The notes under the pieces are model-generated. The model searched no databases. It saw nothing but the letters and a program-made list of their open reading frames with translations, and had not been told where the DNA came from. From contig JBGURX010000003.1 of assembly GCA_045132235.1 (NCBI GenBank), positions 1 to 9,492 on the forward strand: a stretch of 9,492 nucleotides of DNA, given 5' to 3'. The stretch comes from UBA1756 sp045132235 (GTDB lineage Bacteria; Bacteroidota; Bacteroidia; Bacteroidales; WCHB1-69). This document shows, in pieces, positions 1-6,524 of the stretch (position 1 is its first letter; each line of letters opens with the position of its first letter). The position numbers were made by a program, and so were the translations under genes.

Positions 1-1
1 G

Positions 2-490
2 GTTGATACGCTGCACCTGACCATCAACCACGTGACCTACGGCATTGACGAGCAGTCGGCATGCGACAGCTACGAGTGGATCGACGGCGTGACCTACACC
101 GAGAGCAACAACACCGCTACCTTCACGCTGACCAACGCTGCGGGTTGCGACAGCATCGTGACGCTGCACCTGACCATCAACAATCCGGTGCATACGGCCG
201 TGACGGTTGAGGAGTGTGAGACCTACACGTGGACGAGCGGCAACGGCACGACCTACACCGAAAGCGGCGAATATTTCTACACGCATGATGACGCCAACGG
301 CTGTACACAGGTTGATACGCTGCACTTGACCATCAACCACGCTACAACAGGTGTTGACGAACAAGTGGCTTGCGACAGCTACGAATGGATCGACGGCGTG
401 ACCTACACCGAGAGCAACAACACCGCCACCTTCACGCTGACCAACGCTGCGGGCTGCGACAGCATCGTGACGCTGAACCTGACCATCAAC
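2..490 (+). repeat. 309-bp tandem coding repeat, about 1.6 copies
   Basis: Bases 62-181 and 371-490 match at all but four of 120 positions, and 2-31 recurs at 311-340 with one change, so the period is 309 bp (103 codons). Three of the four changes in the longer block are synonymous third-base changes; one swaps His for Asn. The period covers two related protein modules of about 52 residues. The array enters the window from the left, so its true copy number is unknown. A diverged module follows at about 491-643. Confidence 0.92.
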
Positions 491-1516
491 CACTCCTACA
501 ATGTAACGGATGAGTTGACCATTGCTGCTGCAGAACTGCCGTACGAATGGAACGGTGTGACCTTCACGGAGGCTGGCACGCAAAGTGTCACCCTGCAGAC
601 GGTCAACGGCTGCGACTCTGTGGTGACGATGACCTTGACGGTGACGACGGAAGACTCCTACACCATCACAGTGAATGTCAGCGATGAAACGCCATGGGGT
701 ACAGTGACGGGCAGCGGCAACTTCGCTTACGGCAGCATCGACACGCTGATAGCTACGCCTTTCGAGAACTATGTCTTTGCCGGCTGGAGCGACCTCAACA
801 CCGACAATCCGCGTCTGGTCGAGGTAACCCAAGACAGCAGCTTCACAGCATTCTTCTTGCCGGAAGAAATTGTTGTCCCGTCCAATGACAGTACAATGGG
901 TTCTGTAGTGATTGAGATTAACGGACCTATCTCCATCAGCACGATGGTGACCATCACTGCTGTTCCCGAACCGCATTATCATTTCGTCAGCTGGAGCGAT
1001 GGCAACACTGAGAACCCGCGAATTGTTACCGCATTGGAGGCTCTCAGTTTGACGGCCATCTTCGCCATTGACCAGCATACTATCACCGTGCTGAGTGCCA
1101 ACCCGGCCATGGGTACGGTAACTCCTGGCGGCACCTACGATTACGGCACTGAAATCTCCATTTCTGCAGATGCCAACCCCAATTATGAGTTTGTGGAATG
1201 GAACGATGGAAACACCGACAATCCGCGTAACATCACCGTGGAGCAAGACAGCACGTTTATCGCCACCTTCCATCTCATTAATGGTGTCAACGACATTGAA
1301 AGGACTAATGTAAGCATCTATAGCTATGAAGACCAGATTGTTGTCGCACACGCCGAAGGCTTCTCCGTTGAAATCTTCGACATGAGTGGCCGCCTGGTGG
1401 TCAGCGAAAGCAAGGTCGCACAGTCAGTACGCCAATACACCATCTTGGCACCGGGTATCTACTTGGTGAAAGTGGGTGACAGTATGGCCAAGAAGGTGAC
1501 GATTCTTACCAAATAA
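2..1516 (+). CDS. Repeat-rich T9SS-secreted surface protein, C-terminal part
   Basis: The frame is open from the first full codon at 2, so the N-terminus lies upstream; 504 residues are visible. Residues 1-160 hold alternating repeats of about 50 residues, each with two cysteines (motifs CDSYEWIDGVTYTES, AAGCDSIVTLHLTIN). A degenerate copy follows to about 213. Residues about 220-285, 290-355 and 359-423 are three copies of an InlB-B-like beta domain, recognised by F-x-x-W-x-D-x-N-T-x-N-P-R followed by an aromatic strand. Residues 430-504 form a type IX secretion (Por) C-terminal sorting domain, with VEIFDMSGRLV, then APGIYLVKV and a basic end. In this family the tail is cleaved and the protein attached to the surface or released. 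A role in adhesion or scaffolding is only inference. The stop is followed by a terminator. I see no catalytic domain in the visible part. Confidence 0.9.
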   Translation, partial: VDTLHLTINHVTYGIDEQSACDSYEWIDGVTYTESNNTATFTLTNAAGCDSIVTLHLTINNPVHTAVTVEECETYTWTSGNGTTYTESGEYFYTHDDANGCTQVDTLHLTINHATTGVDEQVACDSYEWIDGVTYTESNNTATFTLTNAAGCDSIVTLNLTINHSYNVTDELTIAAAELPYEWNGVTFTEAGTQSVTLQTVNGCDSVVTMTLTVTTEDSYTITVNVSDETPWGTVTGSGNFAYGSIDTLIATPFENYVFAGWSDLNTDNPRLVEVTQDSSFTAFFLPEEIVVPSNDSTMGSVVIEINGPISISTMVTITAVPEPHYHFVSWSDGNTENPRIVTALEALSLTAIFAIDQHTITVLSANPAMGTVTPGGTYDYGTEISISADANPNYEFVEWNDGNTDNPRNITVEQDSTFIATFHLINGVNDIERTNVSIYSYEDQIVVAHAEGFSVEIFDMSGRLVVSESKVAQSVRQYTILAPGIYLVKVGDSMAKKVTILTK

Positions 1517-1535
1517 GCATTTCAGTTCAATCAGC

Positions 1536-1568
1536 AAAGGTGTCCTCGGATAGGGGACACCTTTTTTT
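1536..1568 (+). terminator. Rho-independent terminator of the surface-protein gene
   Basis: Arms 1536-1545 and 1555-1564 (AAAGGTGTCC / GGACACCTTT) form a 10-bp stem with a 9-nt loop, and a run of seven T ends at 1568. It begins 19 bases after the stop at 1516. Confidence 0.9.
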
Positions 1569-1603
1569 GTGTGCAGAATCAAGATAAAGATGAGTGGGGA
1601 TAT

Positions 1604-1639
1604 AAAAAAAGGACACAATTTTTTTTGTGTCCTTTTTTT
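1604..1639 (-). terminator. Rho-independent terminator of the efp-lpxD unit
   Basis: Arms 1604-1618 and 1625-1639 pair perfectly over 15 bp (A7-GGACACAA against TTGTGTCC-T7) around a six-T loop. On the minus strand it starts 17 bases after the acyltransferase stop and ends in a U run. The flanking A and T runs would let it act in both directions. Confidence 0.88.
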
Positions 1640-1656
1640 ATGATTTTTAATGATAG

Positions 1657-2631
1657 CTATTTGCTTTTCAGCTCCGCCAGCTCCTTTTTCAACTGGTAGA
1701 TTTCGTCTGCCAGTTCGGGCAACTGCCGTGCACAGGCCATCTCGCGCCACTTGCGGCGGGGGTCGATGGCGGGGGTGCCAAAGAGGGTGGTGCCCTCCTC
1801 GGTAACACTCTTGTCCAATGCCGACAACGCCAGCAGCGTGGTGCGCTTGGCCACCGTGAGATCTTTGTTAATCACCGATTTGGCCCATACCACGCACTCG
1901 TCTTCGATGCGCGAACAGCCGGCAACCGCCGAGTGGGCGCCGAAGAGACAGCGGGCACCGATATAGGTGTCGTGACCCACCTGTACGAAATTGTCGAACT
2001 TGCAGCCGTCGCCGACATACGTGTCGCCCGACACGCCGCGGTCGATGCATACGTTGCAGCCGATCTCCACATCGTTGCCGATGACGGTCTTGCCGCAGGA
2101 GTCGAACTTCACCCAGCCGTCGGGACGCCGCTGGAAGTAGCAGGCGTCGGCTCCGATCACACTGCCGGAATGGATGGTGACGTTGTCGCCGATGATGGTG
2201 TCGGCGTAGATGCTCACGTTGGAGTGGATGATGCAGTTCTTGCCGATGGTGACATTCTCACCGATGAAGGTGCAGGGCTGCACCACCGTGCCTTCGCCGA
2301 TCTTTGCTGACGGGTGGATGGGCATGGTCTGTGGGTGGAAGGAGATATACTTCCGTACCACCGTGAGATAAGCCATCAGCGGGTCAGCCACCTGTATCAA
2401 CGTCTTGCCCTCCGGACAATCGTAATCCTTGTCAATCAGAATGACGGTGGCATTGCTCTTGAGCATCCGGTCGTAGTACTTGGCATTGTCCACAAACGAG
2501 AGGTCGCCGACTTCCACGGAGTGCAGCTCGTTGATGCCGCTCACCAGGTTGTCTCTTTTCCCCTTGACCGTTGCGTCCGTCTGCAGGATGCCGAGCAGCT
2601 CGTCAATCGTGATGGGCTTCTGTAGCTTCAT
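1657..2631 (-). CDS. lpxD: LpxD-family UDP-3-O-acylglucosamine N-acyltransferase
   Basis: The product has 324 residues. Residues 1-100 resemble the LpxD N-terminal uridine-binding domain (VGDLSFVDNAKYYDRM at 42-57). Residues about 103-285 are a left-handed beta helix of hexapeptide repeats (IGENVTIGKN, IGDNVTIHSG), and 291-324 are a basic helical tail. DACYFQRRPDGWVKF at 162-176 aligns with the E. coli segment DGFGFANERGRWQKI. His220 in VQVGHD matches the catalytic His239 of E. coli LpxD. Known LpxD adds a 3-hydroxyacyl chain from acyl-ACP to the 2-amino group of UDP-acylglucosamine in lipid A synthesis. From memory, Bacteroidetes often carry a second LpxD-like gene beside efp, ending in FG[ST]P and a Lys/Arg-rich helix as here, so this may be that paralog and its acceptor is not certain. 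Its ATG shares one base with the efp stop (TAATG), which suggests translational coupling. Confidence 0.87.
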   Translation of the reverse strand: MKLQKPITIDELLGILQTDATVKGKRDNLVSGINELHSVEVGDLSFVDNAKYYDRMLKSNATVILIDKDYDCPEGKTLIQVADPLMAYLTVVRKYISFHPQTMPIHPSAKIGEGTVVQPCTFIGENVTIGKNCIIHSNVSIYADTIIGDNVTIHSGSVIGADACYFQRRPDGWVKFDSCGKTVIGNDVEIGCNVCIDRGVSGDTYVGDGCKFDNFVQVGHDTYIGARCLFGAHSAVAGCSRIEDECVVWAKSVINKDLTVAKRTTLLALSALDKSVTEEGTTLFGTPAIDPRRKWREMACARQLPELADEIYQLKKELAELKSK

Positions 2632-3197
2632 TATTTGACTCGTTCAGAGTATTTATTGGTACGGGTGTCCACCATGATCTTTTCGCCGGTTTCGATGAAC
2701 AGCGGCACGAAAACCTCTGCGCCGGTTTCCACGGTAGCTCTTTTCAGGGTATTGGTGGCAGTGTCGCCCTTCACACCGGGTTCGGTGTAGGTGACTTCCA
2801 ATGCCACGAAAGCAGGCATCTCGCAGGTGAGGGGAGTCTCGGTCTTGGCGTCGAACATCATCTCAACGGTCTGGCCTTCCTTCAACAGGTCGGGGTTGCT
2901 CACGAGGTCACGCTGGATGGAGATCTGCTCGTAAGTCTCGGTGTGCATGAAGTTGTACATGTCATCACCCTCTTTGTACAAAAATTGGTAGGGACGGCGC
3001 TCAACATTCGCCAACTCAATCTTCACACCAGCGGTGAAAGTGTTTTCCAGAACGCGACCGGTCTTGAGGTTTTTCAGTTTGGAAGTAACGAAAGCGGGAC
3101 CTTTGCCGGGTTTAACATGTTGGAACTCAACAATCTTCCAAAGGTCACCATTGAACTCTATGCATAAGCCATTCTTGAAATCTGCAGTTGTTGCCAT
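2631..3197 (-). CDS. efp: Translation elongation factor P
   Basis: The product has 188 residues, the usual EF-P length. It has three beta-barrel domains: KOW-like at about 1-64, central OB at about 65-127, C-terminal OB at about 128-188. EF-P binds stalled ribosomes between the P and E sites and speeds peptide bonds at consecutive prolines. The tip loop is VKPGKGPAF with Lys32 where E. coli has the modified Lys34, so a lysine-type rather than arginine-type modification would be expected; no modification enzyme is in the window. The ending GEKIMVDTRTNKYSERVK closely matches the E. coli C-terminus. The start at 3197 gives MATTADFKNGL, the normal N-terminus. It is first in a two-gene unit with the LpxD-family gene, and the likely promoter lies in the palindrome at 3226-3263. 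Confidence 0.97.
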   Translation of the reverse strand: MATTADFKNGLCIEFNGDLWKIVEFQHVKPGKGPAFVTSKLKNLKTGRVLENTFTAGVKIELANVERRPYQFLYKEGDDMYNFMHTETYEQISIQRDLVSNPDLLKEGQTVEMMFDAKTETPLTCEMPAFVALEVTYTEPGVKGDTATNTLKRATVETGAEVFVPLFIETGEKIMVDTRTNKYSERVK

Positions 3198-3225
3198 TTG
3201 ATTTTAGTTTTTGTTGTGTAATAAA

Positions 3226-3263
3226 TTTCAAGCGGCAAAAATACGAATTTTTACCGCTTGAAA
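3226..3263 (-). promoter_or_regulatory. 38-bp near-palindrome containing the efp -7 box
   Basis: Arms 3226-3242 and 3247-3263 (TTTCAAGCGG, one C/A mismatch, AAAAAT against ATTTTT, A, CCGCTTGAAA) are symmetric with one mismatch. On the minus strand bases 3243-3236 read TATTTTTG, a match to the Bacteroidetes -7 consensus TAnnTTTG, and start about 39 bases before the efp ATG. No good -33 TTTG is present. The element could be an operator over the promoter, the terminator of the rubredoxin gene that stops 25 bases upstream, or both. Confidence 0.6.
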
Positions 3264-3288
3264 ATGGGAATTAACTTTTATTAACATA

Positions 3289-3447
3289 TTACTCTTCCGA
3301 GAACTGGTCTTTGCCGACGCCGCACAGCGGGCATTCAAAATCTTCGGGAAGTTCTTCCCACGGGGTGCCGGGGGCGATGCCGGCTTCGGGTACGCCAACC
3401 TGCGGGTCATAAACCCATCCGCATACGTCACAAACATGTTTTTTCAT
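3289..3447 (-). CDS. Rubredoxin
   Basis: This short gene encodes 52 residues. The two iron-binding pairs are clear: CDVCG at 6-10 and CPLCG at 39-43, spaced as in classic single-iron rubredoxins. Between them are the family's aromatic and proline-rich features (GWVYDP at 10-15, PGTPWEELPEDF at 26-37). Rubredoxins are cytoplasmic one-electron carriers using one Fe(Cys)4 site; in anaerobes they often feed reductases that remove superoxide or peroxide, but no partner gene is here. The start ATG at 3447 gives the usual MKKxVCxxCG opening. A -7 box lies 45 bases upstream. It is probably transcribed alone or weakly into efp, 91 bases downstream. Confidence 0.96.
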   Translation of the reverse strand: MKKHVCDVCGWVYDPQVGVPEAGIAPGTPWEELPEDFECPLCGVGKDQFSEE

Positions 3448-3491
3448 AATGATAATTTTTAGGTGGTTAATAATTGAGTGTTTTCCATCTG

Positions 3492-3499
3492 CAAAAATA
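3492..3499 (-). promoter_or_regulatory. -7 box of the rubredoxin promoter
   Basis: The minus strand reads TATTTTTG, matching TAnnTTTG, and its 3' end is 44 bases before the rubredoxin ATG. No clear -33 TTTG is seen at the expected distance. The same intergenic region carries the divergent lipoprotein promoter. Confidence 0.6.
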
Positions 3500-3545
3500 G
3501 TGAAAATAATGTTTTGATGATTTCTTTGCGGGATTTTTTTTCATC

Positions 3546-3576
3546 TTGTTTGGTTCTGAAATTATTAGTATTTTTG
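3546..3576 (+). promoter_or_regulatory. Promoter of the lipoprotein cluster
   Basis: TATTTTTG at 3569-3576 matches the Bacteroidetes -7 consensus. Upstream, TTGTTTG at 3546-3552 supplies a -33 candidate, with spacings of 20 bases from the first TTG and 16 from TTTG. Transcription would begin near 3583, about 26 bases before the ATG at 3609. This also argues against the longer in-frame start at 3546, which would lie upstream of the transcript. Confidence 0.65.
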
Positions 3577-3608
3577 CACGTCAAATCTTCATTATAAAAT
3601 ATTGGAAA

Positions 3609-4490
3609 ATGAAACATTGGAAACTTGTTTTGAGCCTCTTCGTTCTGTGTGCAGTGATGGTGTCGTGTAACAAAGAAGGAAAGTACAGTCCCAAAAAGCA
3701 AATCAGCAAAATCACACATACTTACTCGTATAAATCGGAGTATTGGGATGAAGATTCCTGGGTGGTTGCGGAAGAATACACCGGGGATGACGGCAGCGAA
3801 GTGTGGAACTGGAACGGCAAACATCTGGAAAGCATTGATTATTATTACGAAGGCCAGTTGGCATACACGGATCATTTTGCGTATGACGGCAACAGGATTT
3901 CCTCCATCAGCTGGGGCGAATCCAGCAGATATGAATTTGTGTACGAAAAGGGGAAAATCACCTCCATTGAGCTGTATGACGGCTCTGAACGTGTGGGCGT
4001 GTATGGCATCACCCACGAAGGTGGCAAAATCACCAAAATCGCGTACACCCCGTTCGGCAACCGCTCCGCCGATGCCCATCCGCTGCCTTCCTGTGTGCTG
4101 GATCTCGGACTTCCTGTACAAAGAGGAGAGACGGGCTTGAATGCTCCAAAGGGCTCTTCTTTCGAGTATGAATTTGAATGGACTGGCAAAAACGTGAAGC
4201 ACTGCACCTACCGCAGTGCCAGCTATACTGCGGAATATTTCTACACCTATGACAAAAAATCGAATCCTCTATATGGATTGTGGGAAATAGATGCGGTGGG
4301 ATTCCAGATGTTTGTCTCTAAGAATAATTTCTCACGTGTAGAGGTTCATTCTGATAACAGTATCAGCATCATGGACTATTCCTACAGTTATCAGGGCGAC
4401 GTGCCCACCATTGCAACAGCTACTTCCACCAGCAGTTCCGCCACCGAACGCGTGTCGTACAGCTCGAGCACCATTTATGATTATGAATAA
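3609..4490 (+). CDS. Putative surface lipoprotein, paralog 1 of 3
   Basis: The product has 293 residues and I do not recognise a named function. Residues 1-19 are a lipoprotein signal peptide ending in VMVS, followed by Cys20 (lipidation site) and NKEG, which resembles the Lys-acidic export signal that sends Bacteroidetes lipoproteins to the cell surface. The mature part is a series of roughly 20-residue aromatic units of pattern [FYW]-x-[YW]-x-G-x-x-[IL]-x-S-I-x-Y: WNWNGKHLESIDYY (66-79), FAYDGNRISSISW (90-102), FVYEKGKITSIEL (110-122), YGITHEGGKITKIAY (132-146), FEWTGKNVKHCTY (189-201). They look like beta hairpins related in style to YD-type repeats. Two further landmarks shared by all three copies are YDKKSNPLYGLW (214-225) and SKNN (237-240). 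The ATG at 3609 gives the same signal peptide as the paralogs. First gene of a three-gene tandem set. Confidence 0.85.
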   Translation: MKHWKLVLSLFVLCAVMVSCNKEGKYSPKKQISKITHTYSYKSEYWDEDSWVVAEEYTGDDGSEVWNWNGKHLESIDYYYEGQLAYTDHFAYDGNRISSISWGESSRYEFVYEKGKITSIELYDGSERVGVYGITHEGGKITKIAYTPFGNRSADAHPLPSCVLDLGLPVQRGETGLNAPKGSSFEYEFEWTGKNVKHCTYRSASYTAEYFYTYDKKSNPLYGLWEIDAVGFQMFVSKNNFSRVEVHSDNSISIMDYSYSYQGDVPTIATATSTSSSATERVSYSSSTIYDYE

Positions 4491-4528
4491 TTTTTTTTAA
4501 TAGTAGTATTCACTTTAATTATTTAACC

Positions 4529-5470
4529 ATGAAACATGCAAAATTATTCATCGCACTGGTCGCCATTTGCGCTCTGATGGTATCATGTAACAAAGAGGGA
4601 CATTACAATCCGAAAAAGAAAATCAGCACCATCAGCTATTCCAACTATGCGAAAGAGGAGTATTGGGATGGAAGCAGATGGGTATTGTTGAATGAGAGTT
4701 TGACTCCCCGTTATGTGGGGCAGGTGTGGACTTGGAACGGGAATCTTCTGGAGAGTATTGAATACCGTAATCCTGAAGGTGGCTCTAACGGAATTGATCA
4801 TTTTATTTACGACGGGCACCGGCTCGCCACCATCACCGATGATTCTGGTAGAAGCCGTAAGAACTTCGTATATAAGAGCGGAAAACTTTCCTCCATAGAA
4901 TACTATACAGAAAACACGTTGGATGCTGTTTATAACATCATTCACACCGGAAATAAAATTACAGGAATCAAGTACACTGCCTTCACGGGCAAGGCTGCGG
5001 AAGCTCGTCCTTTGCCTTCCTATGTGTTGGGACTTGACCTCCCCACGCAGCTGGGCGTAACTGACAAATCTACACGAAGTGCCTCATTCGAATATTTTTT
5101 TGAGTGGGAAGGGGATAATGTCACCCATTTCTCTTGCGTTGACCAGGGTTTTGTGGAACACCAATATCTCACCTATGATAAAAAATTAAATCCTTTCCGT
5201 GGCATTTGGGATGAATTTGCGGTTTCTTTGAATTCATCCTACTGCGGACAGGCCATTATGAGCTCCAAGAACAATATCACCCATTGCCAATTGGTGCAGG
5301 GTGGGGACTCCTACGAATTTGAGCACAGCTATTCTTACAAAGGGAAATACCCTGTTGAAGACGTGTGGACCAATGTTAGCGAGTATTATAGAGATGACGA
5401 TGATTTACCAGGTGATGGTCCATACCGTTATACTGTTGTTGTGACTAAAAATTACGAGTATAGCGAGTAA
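4529..5470 (+). CDS. Putative surface lipoprotein, paralog 2 of 3
   Basis: The product has 313 residues with the same layout as its neighbours: signal peptide 1-19, lipobox LMVSC with Cys20, then NKEG. The repeat units are WTWNGNLLESIEY (67-79), FIYDGHRLATI (92-102), FVYKSGKLSSIEYY (113-126), YNIIHTGNKITGIKY (135-149) and FEWEGDNVTHFSC (191-203), then TYDKKLNPFRGIW (215-227) and SSKNNITHC (245-253). It differs from the other two by a longer C-terminal segment with an acidic DDDDLPGDG stretch (289-297), the most diverged part of the family. It starts 38 bases after paralog 1, in an AT-rich gap where I see neither hairpin nor promoter, so co-transcription is likely. Function unknown. Confidence 0.85.
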   Translation: MKHAKLFIALVAICALMVSCNKEGHYNPKKKISTISYSNYAKEEYWDGSRWVLLNESLTPRYVGQVWTWNGNLLESIEYRNPEGGSNGIDHFIYDGHRLATITDDSGRSRKNFVYKSGKLSSIEYYTENTLDAVYNIIHTGNKITGIKYTAFTGKAAEARPLPSYVLGLDLPTQLGVTDKSTRSASFEYFFEWEGDNVTHFSCVDQGFVEHQYLTYDKKLNPFRGIWDEFAVSLNSSYCGQAIMSSKNNITHCQLVQGGDSYEFEHSYSYKGKYPVEDVWTNVSEYYRDDDDLPGDGPYRYTVVVTKNYEYSE

Positions 5471-5517
5471 TCGTTTGTATTCCATATTTATCCTTTCAAT
5501 TTATTAAAAATCAAAAA

Positions 5518-6447
5518 ATGAGAAACTGGAAATTTTTAGTGAGCATTATCGCCATTTGCGCAGTGATGGTGTCGTGTAACAAAGAGGGACAATACAATCC
5601 GAAAAAGAAAATCAGCAAGATCAGCTATTCCGAAATGGAAAAAGACGAATTCTGGGATGGCATTTCGTGGATCACCGAGGAGGAGGAGCTTATCCCCGCA
5701 TATGTGGGACAGGTGTGGAATTGGAATGGCAAAAAGTTGGAAAGCATCGATTATTATGATGAGGACGGCATGTTTGTTGCCACCGACAATTTTTCGTACA
5801 ACGGCAAATGCCTTTCCACCATCTCATGGAGCACTGGCAGGTATGATTTCATTTACGAAAAAGGGAAGCTCTCCTCCATTGAGTATTATTATGGCGACAC
5901 AAAATCCGCTGTTTATGACATTACTCACGATGGGAAAAAGATAAGCAAAATTACCTATACGGTGATCAATAGCGTCAGGGGCGCCGAAATTCATCCTCTA
6001 CCGTCGTGCATACTGGGTTTGAACCTTCCCACACCGAAAAGCAAGCACTCGGATGCCTTGGCCGATCCCAAGGGTTCAACCACCTACGAGTTCGCTTTCG
6101 AATGGAATGGCAATAATGTGAGCAACATGGTTTACACCACTCCTTTGTACTCAGCTCGTTACAGCTATACGTACGATAACAAGTTGAATCCTTTTTACGG
6201 CTTGTGGAATGAGGAGGCTGTAGAAGGTGAATTCGATATTGAAACCGGTTTTTCCATCCTGATGTCCAAAAACAATATTGCCCATTGCACCGTTAGGGAT
6301 GAAGATGAATCATTTGATTTGGAATACACCTACACCTATCAGGGCAATTATCCGACCTCTGCGACAATGACTTATACAGAACTTGATGAGGATGATGTCG
6401 AAATGTATCGCTACACCTATTCTGCGACAACCATGTTTGAATATTAG
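5518..6447 (+). CDS. Putative surface lipoprotein, paralog 3 of 3
   Basis: The product has 309 residues. Signal peptide 1-19, VMVSC with Cys20, then NKEG. Repeat units are WNWNGKKLESIDYY (67-80), FSYNGKCLSTISW (92-104), FIYEKGKLSSIEYY (111-124), YDITHDGKKISKITY (133-147) and FEWNGNNVSNMVY (194-206), then TYDNKLNPFYGLW (218-230) and MSKNNIAHC (249-257). Its first 115 codons or so are closest to paralog 2: bases 5550-5631 match 4561-4642 at about 75 of 82 positions. This indicates recent duplication or gene conversion. It lies 47 bases after paralog 2 and is followed 21 bases later by a strong hairpin, so it closes the transcript. No catalytic motif is visible; a binding or scaffold role is only a guess. 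Confidence 0.85.
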   Translation: MRNWKFLVSIIAICAVMVSCNKEGQYNPKKKISKISYSEMEKDEFWDGISWITEEEELIPAYVGQVWNWNGKKLESIDYYDEDGMFVATDNFSYNGKCLSTISWSTGRYDFIYEKGKLSSIEYYYGDTKSAVYDITHDGKKISKITYTVINSVRGAEIHPLPSCILGLNLPTPKSKHSDALADPKGSTTYEFAFEWNGNNVSNMVYTTPLYSARYSYTYDNKLNPFYGLWNEEAVEGEFDIETGFSILMSKNNIAHCTVRDEDESFDLEYTYTYQGNYPTSATMTYTELDEDDVEMYRYTYSATTMFEY

Positions 6448-6468
6448 TATTGATTGTTGGTACTCACA

Positions 6469-6500
6469 AAAAAAATCCGCTGTTTCCAGCGGATTTTTTT
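6469..6500. terminator. Bidirectional terminator between lipoproteins and serA
   Basis: Arms 6469-6482 and 6487-6500 pair over 14 bp (A7-TCCGCTG against CAGCGGA-T7) with a TTTC loop. A and T runs on the two sides let it end both the lipoprotein transcript (stop 6447) and the converging serA transcript (stop 6525). Confidence 0.92.
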
Positions 6501-6524
6501 GTTGTAGGAAATTCCGTGAACGGA

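Noticed and set aside
2..490. CRISPR-like array or noncoding satellite
   Set aside because: The repeats are long, contiguous, in frame and encode conserved beta modules, with no spacers.
1933..2625. Two plus-strand open frames opposite the LpxD-family gene
   Set aside because: They reflect the hexapeptide-repeat codon pattern of the real gene and have no start context or family resemblance.
3546..3608. Longer N-terminus for lipoprotein paralog 1
   Set aside because: It would place 21 residues before the signal peptide and start upstream of the -7 box at 3569-3576; paralogs 2 and 3 begin exactly at the signal peptide.
3459..4202. 247-codon minus-strand open frame opposite lipoprotein paralog 1
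   Set aside because: Runs across the divergent promoter region and is not matched by equivalent frames in the other two paralogs; the sense frame has a clear lipoprotein signal.
3609..6447. RHS / contact-dependent toxin cluster, because of YD-like units
   Set aside because: The proteins are about 300 residues with lipoprotein signals, no RHS core motif and no toxin domain or immunity gene next to them.
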